Positions 43,154 to 52,587 of a stretch of 64,000 nucleotides of DNA are shown here, in pieces (the first letter of the stretch is position 1; the number at the start of each line of letters is the position of its first letter). Origin of the DNA: Bradyrhizobium sp. CCH5-F6 (GTDB lineage Bacteria; Pseudomonadota; Alphaproteobacteria; Rhizobiales; Xanthobacteraceae). Location: positions 1 through 64,000 of the forward strand of contig NZ_LSIC01000113.1 of the NCBI RefSeq assembly GCF_001556045.1, in the 5' to 3' direction. A program made the position numbers and the translations under genes. The notes under the pieces were generated by a model. The model was not told the DNA's origin. It searched no databases and was given only the letters and a program-made list of their open reading frames with translations.

Positions 43154-45746
43154 GGAAAGCGGCTCAGTCGTTCTCATCACCGGCGCCAGTGGATTCATCG
43201 GCCGCGGGATTATCGGACGCTTGGGCCGACAATATACGCTAGTCGGTCTGGACCGTGCGGGCCCCCCTCACCCTCCCTCTCCAGCGAATGTCATCGACTT
43301 CGACTTGACGTCAGAAGAGAGCGTGAAAGCAGGCCTTAACGAGCTGCAGAGGCGTTTCGGAAAGCGGATCGCTTCCGTCGTGCACCTGGCAGCTTATTAC
43401 GACATATCGGGTGACCCAAACCCGCTATATGAACGGGTGACGGTTGAAGGAACACATCGCCTGATCGATGCACTACAATCATTCCAGGTCGAACAGTTCG
43501 TGTTTGCCAGCACGATGCTTGTCTACAAGGCAACAGACCGGCCCGATGCAAAAATCAGGGAAGACTCTCCGATCGAGCCGTCATGGGCCTATCCGGAGTC
43601 GAAGGTCAGAACCGAGACGGTGCTGCGCGAACGGCATGGTCACATCCCCGTGGTCATGCTTCGGATCGCCGGCGTTTACGATGATCTCGGCCATTCACCT
43701 TTCATCGCCGAGCAGGTGTCGCGAATTTATGAGCACCGCGCGACGGCGCATATCTATCCCGGCATGCTTTGCGCCGGGCAGTCCTTCCTGCATCTTGATG
43801 ACTTAGCGAACGCGATCGCTCGGCTGATCGAGCGAAGAGATCGCCTTCCCACCGAATTGCCGCTCCTTGTGGGCGAACCCGATGCGATTGGCTACGCCGA
43901 AGTGCAGAACATCATCGGCGAGGCGCTGCATGGCGAGGATTGGACGACTATTCGCGTCCCCGAGACCCTGGCGCTTGCCGGATCGTGGCTTCAGACCGAA
44001 GTCTTGGGGGATGATCAATTCATCAAGCCCTGGATGGTCGAGCAGTCAAGCGCTCACTATGTACTCGATATATCGCGCGCGCGGCAGTTGCTGGATTGGC
44101 AGCCGCGACATTCATTGCGACAGACATTGCCAAAGATCATCGATGCGCTGCGCCGTGATCCGACCGCATGGTACAAAGCCAACAAGCTCAATCCCGCGCT
44201 CGTGGCGTGGTACGGACAGCGTCCGGCGCCGGCCCAGTCAGGCAATGAAAAGAAGGATGCGCATGGCGCCGCCCAGGCCTCTGCGCCCCCTCACCATGGG
44301 ACGGATCATGCCACTCGAAGCGGCCACGACCACATGTCGAAGATGAAAGACGAAGAGCGGCGCACGCGATGGGCGCATTACGCGAACGTGGGGCTGGGTC
44401 TTTGGCTGGCTGCCAGTCCCCTGGTTTACGACGCTATGCGTGCAGATAGCATCAATACAAATGTTCTCGTCGTGTCTCTGGACCGGGACCTGCCTTCGCT
44501 CGAGTGGCGGACGAGCTTGCTCCTCGCGAGCGATGTGATCAGCGGGCTCTTGATTGCCTGCTTCGGCGCGCTTTCGCTCTCGAGCAGAACGGCCTGGTGG
44601 GCGCAATGGGCAGCGGCTGCTGTCGGTTTATGGCTGTTATTCGCGCCCCTCTTGTTTTGGAGCCCGAGTGCCGCGCAATACAATAACGATCTCCTGGTAG
44701 GAGCGCTGGTCATTTCGTTCGCGGTGCTCGTGCCCATGATGCCTGGGATGAGCATGGCCGGCATGATGGACCCCAAAGTAATTCCCCCCGGCTGGACTTA
44801 TTGCCCATCCACGGGCGCACAGCGGCTGCCTATAGCCGCAATGGGCCTCATTGGCCTGATTATCGCCCGCGTGCTGACGGCATATCAGCTCGGACATGTG
44901 GACCACGTCTGGGAGCCATTCTTTTCCGGCAATCCCAATGATCCAAGGAACGGCACCGAGGAGATTATCACGTCTACTGTTTCCAAGGCATGGCCCATTC
45001 CGGATGCCGGCCTTGGGGCTGTCGCCTATACGCTTGAAATCTTAATGGCTGTCATGGGGGGCCGCGACCGCTGGCGTACGATGCCCTGGATGGTGACGTT
45101 CTTCGGCATTCTCGTCATTCCCTTGGGCGTCATCAGCATCTACTTCATCATTATCCAGCCCATCGTCATCGGGACCTGGAGCACGCCAGCACTTATTGCA
45201 GCGCTTGCGATGCTCATCATGATTCCATTCGCATTGGACGAAGTCATCGCGATGGGCCAATTTCTGTACTGGTCCAGTTGCCGGGGCAAGCCGCTCATTC
45301 GCACTTTCTTTAGGGGCGATGCCGTGGATGCCGGGGCAGAGGATCGATCGGATGGGCTGGCGAGCTGGGGCGCATTCTGGACCGATACAATGCGGGGCGT
45401 CTGCGTGCCTTGGAATCTCGCTGGCTGCATGGCCATCGCCGTGTTTCTGATGTTCAGCCGACTTATCTTCGGCACGACCAACGCGATGGCTAACAGCGAC
45501 CATTTGATGGGGGCCCTTACGCTGACCGTCGCAATTATTGCGACCGCGGAGGTGGCGCGTATTCTGCGACTATTGATCGTGCTTTTCGGAGCTTGGCTGA
45601 TCGCAGCGCCATGGATTCTGGATGGGGCAACGAGAACGGCGTCCTGGAGTAGCGTCTTCCTAGGTGTCGCATTAGCTATTCTTAGTCTGCGGCGTGGCAA
45701 GAGAACCCGCGAACACTACGCTGGTTGGGACCGCTTCGTCATCTAG
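43134..45746 (+). CDS. NAD-dependent epimerase/dehydratase fused to SPW-type multi-pass membrane domain
   Basis: An 870-residue fusion. Residues 1-330 are an extended short-chain dehydrogenase: GASGFIGRGI dinucleotide motif, ASTMLVY serine segment and YPESK (Y-x3-K, about residue 155). A His-rich linker (HHGTDHATRSGHDHMSK, about 382-398) leads to a membrane part of about ten or more helices with SPW-repeat-like motifs (AASPLVYD, FAPLLFWSPS, AAPWILDG) and Met/Cys-containing loops (PMMPGMSMAGMMDP). The ordered fusion suggests a membrane-tethered redox or nucleotide-sugar enzyme; function unknown. It is divergent from copA and lies in the copper island. Confidence 0.8.
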   Translation: MASGGIKESGSVVLITGASGFIGRGIIGRLGRQYTLVGLDRAGPPHPPSPANVIDFDLTSEESVKAGLNELQRRFGKRIASVVHLAAYYDISGDPNPLYERVTVEGTHRLIDALQSFQVEQFVFASTMLVYKATDRPDAKIREDSPIEPSWAYPESKVRTETVLRERHGHIPVVMLRIAGVYDDLGHSPFIAEQVSRIYEHRATAHIYPGMLCAGQSFLHLDDLANAIARLIERRDRLPTELPLLVGEPDAIGYAEVQNIIGEALHGEDWTTIRVPETLALAGSWLQTEVLGDDQFIKPWMVEQSSAHYVLDISRARQLLDWQPRHSLRQTLPKIIDALRRDPTAWYKANKLNPALVAWYGQRPAPAQSGNEKKDAHGAAQASAPPHHGTDHATRSGHDHMSKMKDEERRTRWAHYANVGLGLWLAASPLVYDAMRADSINTNVLVVSLDRDLPSLEWRTSLLLASDVISGLLIACFGALSLSSRTAWWAQWAAAAVGLWLLFAPLLFWSPSAAQYNNDLLVGALVISFAVLVPMMPGMSMAGMMDPKVIPPGWTYCPSTGAQRLPIAAMGLIGLIIARVLTAYQLGHVDHVWEPFFSGNPNDPRNGTEEIITSTVSKAWPIPDAGLGAVAYTLEILMAVMGGRDRWRTMPWMVTFFGILVIPLGVISIYFIIIQPIVIGTWSTPALIAALAMLIMIPFALDEVIAMGQFLYWSSCRGKPLIRTFFRGDAVDAGAEDRSDGLASWGAFWTDTMRGVCVPWNLAGCMAIAVFLMFSRLIFGTTNAMANSDHLMGALTLTVAIIATAEVARILRLLIVLFGAWLIAAPWILDGATRTASWSSVFLGVALAILSLRRGKRTREHYAGWDRFVI

Positions 45747-45879
45747 CATCAACCGAAAGGGAGCGCCCAAGTCCAGGAGACCGCTCGGCCTAGCGAGGTG
45801 CGATTGAGATGAAACGTCATCGCGCTATGATTTATTGAGCATGATCGTTCCCCTTCGACTTCTCAGGATCATGCTCACA

Positions 45880-46575
45880 TATGAAAAGGGCGGCATGCTC
45901 CATATGAAGTCGTCCGTTAAGAAAACCGATTTGAGCTGTGAGCGGTCGCTGGCGGCCGCGATGAGCGTGGTCAGGATCAGGCACCAAAGAGCCCTCGGCC
46001 AGGCGAGGATGCGACGGAAGTTGTGGCCGACGGGGAGAGGATGACGTTGGCCGCATCGCCGAGGCGGCCTTTGAGGTAGCAGCGGCCGAGGTGACCATCG
46101 GTCTTCAAGTGCCCGATGATCAATGGCCGAGCGGCGGCGCAGCTCGCGCTCGATGACACCGAAGACGCCGCGCTTCTGGCCGGAGATGAAGACGCGACGA
46201 CGATTTTGCGCGTGGTGGCCACGGTATCCCTTGTCGACATAGGCCCGCTCGATCGCACAGCCGGTGAGTGTCTCGGTGCGGTCGATGACGTCCGCAAGGT
46301 GTGACCGTCGTACGCATTATCTGGTAGCGCCCTGGCGTGCAGCACGAATAGAGCGCCGGGAGAGGCTTTGACACCGAACTCGTAAGCGCGGCTGCCTTGG
46401 CCCTTGCCGATTGCACTCGACCTCCGGAGCGTGGAAGGAATAAAGCTTCTAGCCGCGCTGGCGCTGCTGCTGCGAGCGGATCTGGGAGGCCCGGCCGAGC
46501 GGGAGGGCGACGGCATTCTCGAGCGCGGTCTGACCTTCGATCTTGCGGCGAATATCGCGGATGATCCGGCCCAGC
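45880..46575 (-). pseudogene. IS5-family transposase remnant, left of IS66
   Basis: Minus-strand frames give the IS5-type transposase in order but broken: IIRDIRRKIEGQTALENAVA next to the IS66 end, then RAYEFGVKASPGALFVLHAR, ALPDNAYDGHTLR, a stretch CAIERAYVDKGYRGHHAQN, RRVFISGQKRGVFGVIEREL, IIGHLKTDGHLGRCYLKGRL and GHNFRRILAWPRAL. Several frameshifts are needed, so the gene was already dead. The left boundary is approximate. Confidence 0.8.
46568..46575. repeat. Target-site duplication, left copy
   Basis: GGCCCAGC directly before the IS66 left inverted repeat; the same eight bases follow the right end at 49242-49249. Eight-base duplications are characteristic of IS66. Confidence 0.9.
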
Positions 46576-46673
46576 GTAAGCGAAGCTTTGTCCCCATTTG
46601 ATTGATGGGTTTCCCCTCGGTTTGTGGTCTGCGATTCTTGGTTGATCAGGCAGCCAGGAGGAGACTGAGGGCG

Positions 46674-47051
46674 ATGGAACTATCGGGCGAGGAAGCCGAA
46701 GCCGACGGTTTTGTAGGGAAGCTTGCGCGCCGTACCCTTTCTGGAGGCCGGTTGTGGTCTGCGGAGACCAAGGGGCGCGCTGTTTTCGAGAGCATGAAGC
46801 CCGGTGCCCGCGTATATGATGTCGCACAGCGTTATGGCGTCAACGCGCAGGAATTGACGACGTGGCGCAGATTGGCGCGTGCCGGCCGGATCGCATCGGT
46901 CACGGACGAAGCGGCGGATTTCGTGTCGATCGAGTTGAGTGATCCAGCGGCGTCAGGCAAGAACGTGGGGCCTGGCGAGATTACGATATTGGCAAGGTTT
47001 CGGTTCGCCCGGACGCGGACGTGTCAGCGGTGCGGATCGCGGAGATCGTGA
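46674..47051 (+). pseudogene. tnpA: IS66 TnpA, frameshifted near the C-terminus
   Basis: A helix-turn-helix protein: WSAETKGRAVFESMKPGARV, then YDVAQRYGVNAQELTTWRRL. The start MELSGEEAEADGF is preferred over an upstream TTG/ATG. Near 46980 the coding changes frame: after GEITI the family C-terminus continues as GKVSVRPDADVSAVRIAEIV then TAIERGAA in a second frame, while the original frame ends after a nonsense tail at 47051. This could be a mutation, a sequence error or a frameshift site. Confidence 0.7.
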
Positions 47052-47099
47052 CCGCGATCGAGCGCGGCGCAGCCCATTTCGGCGCAGGGACTGGGGATT

Positions 47100-47426
47100 G
47101 TGCTTACGGTACGTCCTCTCGATTGCCGGTGCGGGCACGACGCGTTGACCGGCCTCGTGCATAACACGCTCGGGCTCGATCCGCATTCGGGCCTGATTGT
47201 GGTTTTTCGTTCGAAGCGCGCCGACCGGCTGAAGATTTTGCTATGGGACGGCACGAGCCTCGTTCTAATTTACAAGCGTCTTGGTCGCGATGGCCGTTTT
47301 GAGTGGCCGCAGATCAGCGGCGGCGTCGTGCATCTGACGCGGGTGCAGTTCGAAGCGCTGTTTGACGGGCTGAACTGGAAGCGTGTGGGCGAATGGATCG
47401 TCGCAACACCAGCTGCGGCGAACTGA
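47100..47426 (+). CDS. tnpB: IS66 TnpB (Orf2)
   Basis: A 108-residue accessory protein from the GTG at 47100; an ATT at 47076 in the same frame (ISAQGLGIV...) may be the true start, as some IS66 Orf2 genes use rare starts. Conserved parts are DALTGLVHNTLGLDPHSGL, VVFRSKRADRLKILLWDG and a C-terminal HLTRVQFEALFDGLNWKRV. The usual V-D-M-R-K-G segment reads PLDCRCGHD, an odd variant. Required together with TnpA and TnpC for transposition in this family. Confidence 0.82.
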   Translation: MLTVRPLDCRCGHDALTGLVHNTLGLDPHSGLIVVFRSKRADRLKILLWDGTSLVLIYKRLGRDGRFEWPQISGGVVHLTRVQFEALFDGLNWKRVGEWIVATPAAAN

Positions 47427-47480
47427 CTCGGGGGCTGACCATTTGTTTCGCACGGCGCCTCGGGATGATAGCTTGCGGAT

Positions 47481-49106
47481 GTGTCACCGTCCGCCATTGA
47501 TCCCGCCCGTCTTGCAGCGCTGCCCGCCGATTTGCGAGCGCTCTTCAGCACGCAGGAAGCGATGCTCGAAGCCGAGCGTCGTCGCGCTGATGACGAACGC
47601 ACGGCGCGCCTTCATGTCGAGAACGAACTGGCTGCGTCCAAACAGATCGTCGACCGTCTCGAACTGCTCGTGAAGGAGTACGAGCGCGCACGCTTCGACA
47701 AACGCTCGGAGAAGTTCAATCCCGATCAGATGCAGCTGGTGCTCGAAGACATCGAGATCGCCATCGCCGAAGTCCAGGAGCGCCAGGACGATCGTGCGCG
47801 CCGCACCGGCGCGGCACCGTCGGGCCGCCGGGCCAGCCGCGCCGCCCGCGCCTTTCCCGCGCACCTGCCGCGCATTGAGCAGGTGATCGAACCCGAGAGC
47901 CTCGAGTGTCCCTGCGGCTGCGGCCGGATGGTCCGGATCGGCGAGGATCGCTCCAGACGCCTCTACGTGACGCCGGCCCAGTATCGCATGGTCGAGACGG
48001 TGCGACCGCGCTACGCCTGCGCGACAGGATGCGCTGGCGTGCGCCAGGCGCCGGCTCCCGCCCATCTGGTGGAGGGTGGCCTGCCCACCGAGGCGATGCT
48101 GGCGCAGGTGGCGGTCGCCAGGTTCAGCGAGCACATGCCGCTCTATCGTCAGTCCCAGGTTCTCGCCCGGCATGGCATCCTCATCGATCGCGCCGTTCTG
48201 ACGGATTGGATGGGAACGGTCGCCTTCCACCTCCCGCCGCTGATCGAGCGTATGAGCGTCGTGATGAAGCAATCGGGCCGCTTGTTCATGGACGAGACCA
48301 GGGCACCCGTGCTCGATCCGGGCCTGGGCCGGACCAAGACCGGCTATCTGTGGGCTGTCCTGCGCGACGATCGCGGCCACGGCGGCGCTGATCCACCAAT
48401 CGTGGTCTACCACTACGCGCCAGGACGCAGTGGCAAACATGCCGAGCATATCCTCGACGGCTTCGACGGCATCCTTCAGGTCGATGGATACCAGGGCTAT
48501 CACAGGCTCGCACGACTCGAGCGTCAAGGCGGCGCGCCGCTGCGGCTGGCCGCATGCTGGTCCCACTCCAGGCGCGAGATCATTGCTGCGACTCCGAAGG
48601 CCGGCTCACCCATCGCCGAAGCCGTCCTCGCGCGCATCGCAGCGCTCTATGCAATCGAGAAGGAGATCCCTGGCTCCGACGCCGCGATCCGACAAAAGGC
48701 GCGCAACGAGCGATCACGGCCGCTCGTCGCCGAACTCGAGAGATTCCTGCGCGAGCAAGCTGCGCGCCTGTCGCCGGGCAGCGAGATGGGCAAGGCGATA
48801 GCCTATCTGCTGAACCATTGGGATGGCCTCACTTTGTTTCTCGACGATGGCCGCGTTGAGATGGACACTAACCCCGTCGAAAATCAAATCAGACCGCTGA
48901 TTCTGACGCGCAAAAATAGTTTATTTGCAGGTCACGACGAAGGTGGCCGTTCATGGGCCCGCATAGCTTCGCTCATCGCCACCTGCAAGATCAACAGCGT
49001 GGAGCCCTACGCCTGGATGAAAGCGACCCTCGAAGCGATCGCAACCAGTCACCCGCAGTCGCGGATCGACGAACTCTTGCCCTGGTCGTTCGCCCGCACC
49101 TCCTAA
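47481..49106 (+). CDS. tnpC: IS66-family transposase TnpC
   Basis: A 541-residue DDE transposase. An N-terminal coiled coil (about 30-100) with the leucine-rich IVDRLELLVKEYERARFDKR segment is followed by a zinc-like CPCGCGRMVRIGED and CATGCAGV cysteine motif. The DDE acids are in LFMDETRAPV, ILQVDGYQGYHRL and DTNPVENQIRPL. The C-terminal IS66 end is VEPYAWMKATLEAIATSHP. GTG start. It appears intact and full length. Confidence 0.93.
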   Translation: MSPSAIDPARLAALPADLRALFSTQEAMLEAERRRADDERTARLHVENELAASKQIVDRLELLVKEYERARFDKRSEKFNPDQMQLVLEDIEIAIAEVQERQDDRARRTGAAPSGRRASRAARAFPAHLPRIEQVIEPESLECPCGCGRMVRIGEDRSRRLYVTPAQYRMVETVRPRYACATGCAGVRQAPAPAHLVEGGLPTEAMLAQVAVARFSEHMPLYRQSQVLARHGILIDRAVLTDWMGTVAFHLPPLIERMSVVMKQSGRLFMDETRAPVLDPGLGRTKTGYLWAVLRDDRGHGGADPPIVVYHYAPGRSGKHAEHILDGFDGILQVDGYQGYHRLARLERQGGAPLRLAACWSHSRREIIAATPKAGSPIAEAVLARIAALYAIEKEIPGSDAAIRQKARNERSRPLVAELERFLREQAARLSPGSEMGKAIAYLLNHWDGLTLFLDDGRVEMDTNPVENQIRPLILTRKNSLFAGHDEGGRSWARIASLIATCKINSVEPYAWMKATLEAIATSHPQSRIDELLPWSFARTS

Positions 49107-49241
49107 TTCTCCGTAGCTGCCGCCGCAGTCGCGACTTCAACGATTTGCAACGCGTTGATCAACGGATTTGCAGTCCGTGGCGCCAACGCGTTGCAATCCG
49201 TCCCTCCAAATCTTTGCGAATGGGACGTGGACGTCGCTTAC

Positions 49242-49310
49242 GGCCCAGCCGCCTGCGCAGGATGCGCAACGGCCGCTTGGCATGGGCATAGGGCCCCGCC
49301 ATCATCCACT
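49242..49310 (-). pseudogene. IS5-family transposase remnant, right of IS66
   Basis: On the minus strand MAGPYAHAKRPLRILRRRLG runs straight into the target duplication and connects in frame with IIRDIRRKIEGQ on the other side of IS66. The N-terminal part beyond about 49310 is not recognisable. The first eight bases are the right copy of the duplication. Confidence 0.75.
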
Positions 49311-49409
49311 TCGCCGCTCTTAACGGACGGGCGGCAAATCAAGGTCAGCGGCGGAATCTGAGCAGACTGACGATCTGCCCCTGCAAGCCAGTCATATCGA
49401 CCCGTTGGT

Positions 49410-50717
49410 TTATTGCTCGCGGAAAGCGCGAGTGACCTGATCGGTTATGGGTTTTGCGAAATAGGACAGCGCTGTCCTGGAGGTGGTTTGGACAAACGCT
49501 TCAACGGGCATCCCGGGTACGAGCTTCTCCTGTTTCAGGCGAACCAACTCCTCCGAAGATGGTGTAATTTGAATCTTGAAATACGACTTGCCACTCTTGT
49601 CATCCGTGATCTCGTCGGCTCCCACCAGCGTCACCGTTCCGTGAACTTCGGGCGTCGTGCGCTGATTAAAGGCAGTGAAACGGAGGACTGCTGACTGCTG
49701 CAGCCTGATTTCATCAATGTCTTTCGGCGCAATCTTGGCCTCGACCACGAGGACGTCGGCCTGGGGAACGATCAGCATCAACTGCTCGCCTGGGCTGATC
49801 ACTCCTCCGACCGTGTGGACCGAGAGCTGATGAACCATGCCGCTTTGCGGCGCCCGGATATCTATTCGGTTGAGCTGATCCTGAGCCGAGACGCGCTTCT
49901 CAACCAATTCGCCAACTTTTCCCTCCGTTTCGCGAAGCTCCTTTGCAACCTCGCTTCGAAGATCCTGATCGACCTGGATGATCTGCAATCCAATTTCAGA
50001 CATCTTTCCCTTGGCTTCCGCCGTCGACGCCACAAGCTGGCCGTGCTCTCCCTTGATGCGTGCTGCATCCCGCTCTAATGCGGTTACGCGCTGGATCGGA
50101 ATGAGATTTTTGGCCCAAAGCTCGCGCACGCCGACAAGCTCCCGGCTGATCAACTCGGTCTCCTGCTTTTTGCCCGCAATTTGCTCGGTCAGGCCCTGGA
50201 TCTGCTCTGTGATTTGGCCGATCTTCTCGCGAAGCTGGGCTTTTTGCCCCGCCCGTGCCGTTTGGCGCAGCTCGAACAGTCTTCGCTCGCCTGCGAGCAC
50301 CTCGGCGGCTCGCGCGGCGTCCGAGAAGCCACGCAGAGAGGACGGTTGTTCGACTGTGCCCAAAGCGTCGCGCTCGGCAGTCAATCGAGCTTGTCGCGCA
50401 TATAATTCCATCAGGCTATTTTCAACAGCAGCCAGATTTGCACGCGTTACAGTTTCGTCGAGTCTGATCAGCACGTCTCCCGCGCCGACGACGTCGCCCT
50501 CATGAACCCGTAACTCTCCGACGACGCCGCCCGTCGGGTGCTGGACTTTCTTGACACTGGAGCGAACGACCAAAGATCCTGAGGCGACAACGGCGCCAGC
50601 GAGTTCTGTGGTAGAAGCCCAGCCACCAAATCCGCCTATCAGCAGAGCAGCGCCGAACGAGCTCAACAGCAGATGACGACGAACTGAACGACGCATGTCC
50701 GCGGAGCTGGCCATCAT
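49410..50717 (-). CDS. HlyD/PrtE family type I secretion membrane fusion protein
   Basis: A 435-residue periplasmic adaptor with one N-terminal membrane helix (LLLSSFGAALLIGGFGGWAS). The lipoyl half-motifs are QHPTGGVVGELRVHEGDVVG and RIDIRAPQSGMVHQLSVHTV; a long coiled-coil hairpin lies between (about 110-270). It links the ABC exporter to a TolC-type channel, which is not in this window. It overlaps the exporter stop by four bases (ATGA). Confidence 0.93.
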   Translation of the reverse strand: MMASSADMRRSVRRHLLLSSFGAALLIGGFGGWASTTELAGAVVASGSLVVRSSVKKVQHPTGGVVGELRVHEGDVVGAGDVLIRLDETVTRANLAAVENSLMELYARQARLTAERDALGTVEQPSSLRGFSDAARAAEVLAGERRLFELRQTARAGQKAQLREKIGQITEQIQGLTEQIAGKKQETELISRELVGVRELWAKNLIPIQRVTALERDAARIKGEHGQLVASTAEAKGKMSEIGLQIIQVDQDLRSEVAKELRETEGKVGELVEKRVSAQDQLNRIDIRAPQSGMVHQLSVHTVGGVISPGEQLMLIVPQADVLVVEAKIAPKDIDEIRLQQSAVLRFTAFNQRTTPEVHGTVTLVGADEITDDKSGKSYFKIQITPSSEELVRLKQEKLVPGMPVEAFVQTTSRTALSYFAKPITDQVTRAFREQ

Positions 50718-52489
50718 GTGCCCACCCGCGTGATTCGTAACGATGCACCCGATTGCGGTGCAAGCGTTCGCGCGTTTTGGGGCAGTTGCTCTGCTCTATC
50801 GGCCGGCTCCACTCCTTGTCGCAACGCCTTCAGCACCTCGTCCCTTGCGCCAAACGCCCGCATTTGGCCTGCTCCCAGAACAAGGATGCGATCCACAGCG
50901 GCTAGGATGCTCTGGCGATGCGCCATGATAACGAACGCCATTCCCTTCTCGCGCCCGCGCCGGATGCCCTCCAGCAGCGCCGCCTCGCCGTCGGCGTCCA
51001 AACTGGAATTTGGTTCATCCAGCACGACCAGGAACGGGTCGCCGAAAAGAGCGCGCGCAAGCGCAACGCGCTGGCGTTGGCCGGCCGAGAGCGACGTACC
51101 CCGCGGACCGATATTGGTATCATACCCATCGGGCAGAGAGCATATGAGATTGTGAACCCCGGCAGCCGTGGCAGCCGAAATGATCGCTTCCGAGTTCGCA
51201 CTAGCTGAAAAGCGCGAGATATTCTGGGCGACGGTGCCTTCGAACAGCTCAACGTCCTGGGGCAGGTAACCTATGTGGCGGCCGAGCTGATCGGGCGACC
51301 ATTGATCCAGCGGGGCGCCATCAAGTCTGATCCTGCCCCTCATCGCCTGCCACACTCCGACGAGCGCGCGCGCAAGTGACGACTTTCCGGCCCCGGACGG
51401 GCCGACCACGGCCAAGACCTGCCCTGCCGATAGGGAGAAGTTGATATCGCGCAGCAACAAACGTTCTCCTCCCGGAGCCGCCAAGCTGACAAAGTCGACG
51501 CTGATTTCGCGAAGTGGCGGGGGCAGCCTAATGGACGGACGCTTCTGCGGCGACCGGAGCAGGAAGATACGCAAACGGCTCCAGCTTTGGCGGGCCGCCA
51601 CAAAGCCCTTCCAATTGGCGATTGCAAGCTCGACAGGCGCGAGTGCGCGAGCCAGCAGGATTGAACTTGCGATCATGATACCGCCTGTTGCTTCGCCCTG
51701 AATGACCAGCAAAGCTCCTGTGGCCAGCACGCTCGACTGAAGGCCTAAGCGGACGACCTTCGTGATCGCCCCTAAGCCTCCGGCCACGTCAGCGACGCGG
51801 GCGTAGTTGTACCCATGATCATCGCGCCGTTGCTCCCAAACATCGGCCATTTGCGGAACCATACCCATGGCCCTGAGCACCTCAGCATTTCTTTGCGCAG
51901 CTTCAGCGAGATCCATAGCGGCTGCGGCAGCGCTCGCCGAGCGAAGCGTTGGCCGGCGGGACAGCAATTCGGTCGTCAGCGTCAGAGCGAGGAGCAGCAC
52001 AGCGCCAATCGAGGCGACCACTCCGATCCAGAAGTGGAAGGCGAAGCATAACAGGACATAGATGGGAACCCAGGGAAGATCGAACAGAGCCGCCGGCCCG
52101 GTGCTCGACAAAAACGTCCTGATTTGATCGAGGTCCCGCAAGGGCTGAAGCCCTTCACTGCGGGAAGCCGGTCCCAGTGGCGCCTGCACGACCGCCTCGT
52201 ATGTTTTTCGGCGAAGCGACATGTCCACCGCCCCGGCCAGCCGGACCAGCAGCCGAGAGCGCATCAGATCAAAAAACCCTTGAAAGGCATAAAGTCCGGC
52301 GACGATCACGCTCAACCCGACCAAGGTCGGGATGCTTCGGCTCGGCAAAACACGGTCGTAGACTTCAAGCATATACAGCGAGCCGGTCAGGTACAGCACG
52401 CTGACCAGCGCACTCAGGCAGGCGATTCCAACAAGCGCAGCGACGAGCTGCGGGCGGTATGTGTCCTTGTCATCGCGCAAAATGTCCAA
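50714..52489 (-). CDS. Type I secretion ABC permease/ATPase (PrtD family)
   Basis: A 591-residue exporter half-transporter. The membrane domain (about 15-310) begins LVAALVGIACLSALVSVLYL. The ATPase has Walker A GPSGAGKSSLARALVG, signature LSAGQRQRVALARALFGDP, Walker B FLVVLDEPNSSLD and switch His in FVIMAHRQS. No C39 peptidase domain, as expected for RTX proteases and similar cargo. The start is TTG at 52489 with GGAG eight bases ahead. It is downstream of the RTX gene on the same strand. Confidence 0.93.
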   Translation of the reverse strand: MDILRDDKDTYRPQLVAALVGIACLSALVSVLYLTGSLYMLEVYDRVLPSRSIPTLVGLSVIVAGLYAFQGFFDLMRSRLLVRLAGAVDMSLRRKTYEAVVQAPLGPASRSEGLQPLRDLDQIRTFLSSTGPAALFDLPWVPIYVLLCFAFHFWIGVVASIGAVLLLALTLTTELLSRRPTLRSASAAAAAMDLAEAAQRNAEVLRAMGMVPQMADVWEQRRDDHGYNYARVADVAGGLGAITKVVRLGLQSSVLATGALLVIQGEATGGIMIASSILLARALAPVELAIANWKGFVAARQSWSRLRIFLLRSPQKRPSIRLPPPLREISVDFVSLAAPGGERLLLRDINFSLSAGQVLAVVGPSGAGKSSLARALVGVWQAMRGRIRLDGAPLDQWSPDQLGRHIGYLPQDVELFEGTVAQNISRFSASANSEAIISAATAAGVHNLICSLPDGYDTNIGPRGTSLSAGQRQRVALARALFGDPFLVVLDEPNSSLDADGEAALLEGIRRGREKGMAFVIMAHRQSILAAVDRILVLGAGQMRAFGARDEVLKALRQGVEPADRAEQLPQNARTLAPQSGASLRITRVGT

Positions 52490-52526
52490 GGCAAGGTGCT
52501 CCGCGACCGTCTATGACTTACAAAAA

Positions 52527-52565
52527 CGCTCGTGATGCGAGCCATGATGGCCCGCATCACGAGCG
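52527..52565 (-). terminator. Intrinsic terminator between RTX cargo and its exporter
   Basis: A perfect 13-bp stem CGCTCGTGATGCG / CGCATCACGAGCG with a 13-base loop that can pair further (GCC-ATGAT-GGC) is followed on the minus strand by TTTTTG. It lies after the RTX stop (52588) and before the exporter start. Partial read-through would give much cargo and little exporter. Confidence 0.85.
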
Positions 52566-52587
52566 ACGTGAGGGGAGGAGGAAGGCC

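Larger units (their letters stand above)
46576..49241 (+). mobile_element. IS66-family insertion sequence, complete ends
   Basis: About 2,666 bases. The left end starts GTAAGCGAAGCTTTGTCCCC and the right end, read inward, GTAAGCGACGTCCACGTCCC; the outer eight bases GTAAGCGA are identical and CCCATT follows in both. GTAAGCG is the typical IS66 terminus. It carries tnpA, tnpB and tnpC in the usual order and is bounded by GGCCCAGC repeats. Removing it and one repeat restores the reading frame of the interrupted IS5-type transposase (LRRRLG-R-IIRDIRRK). Confidence 0.92.
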
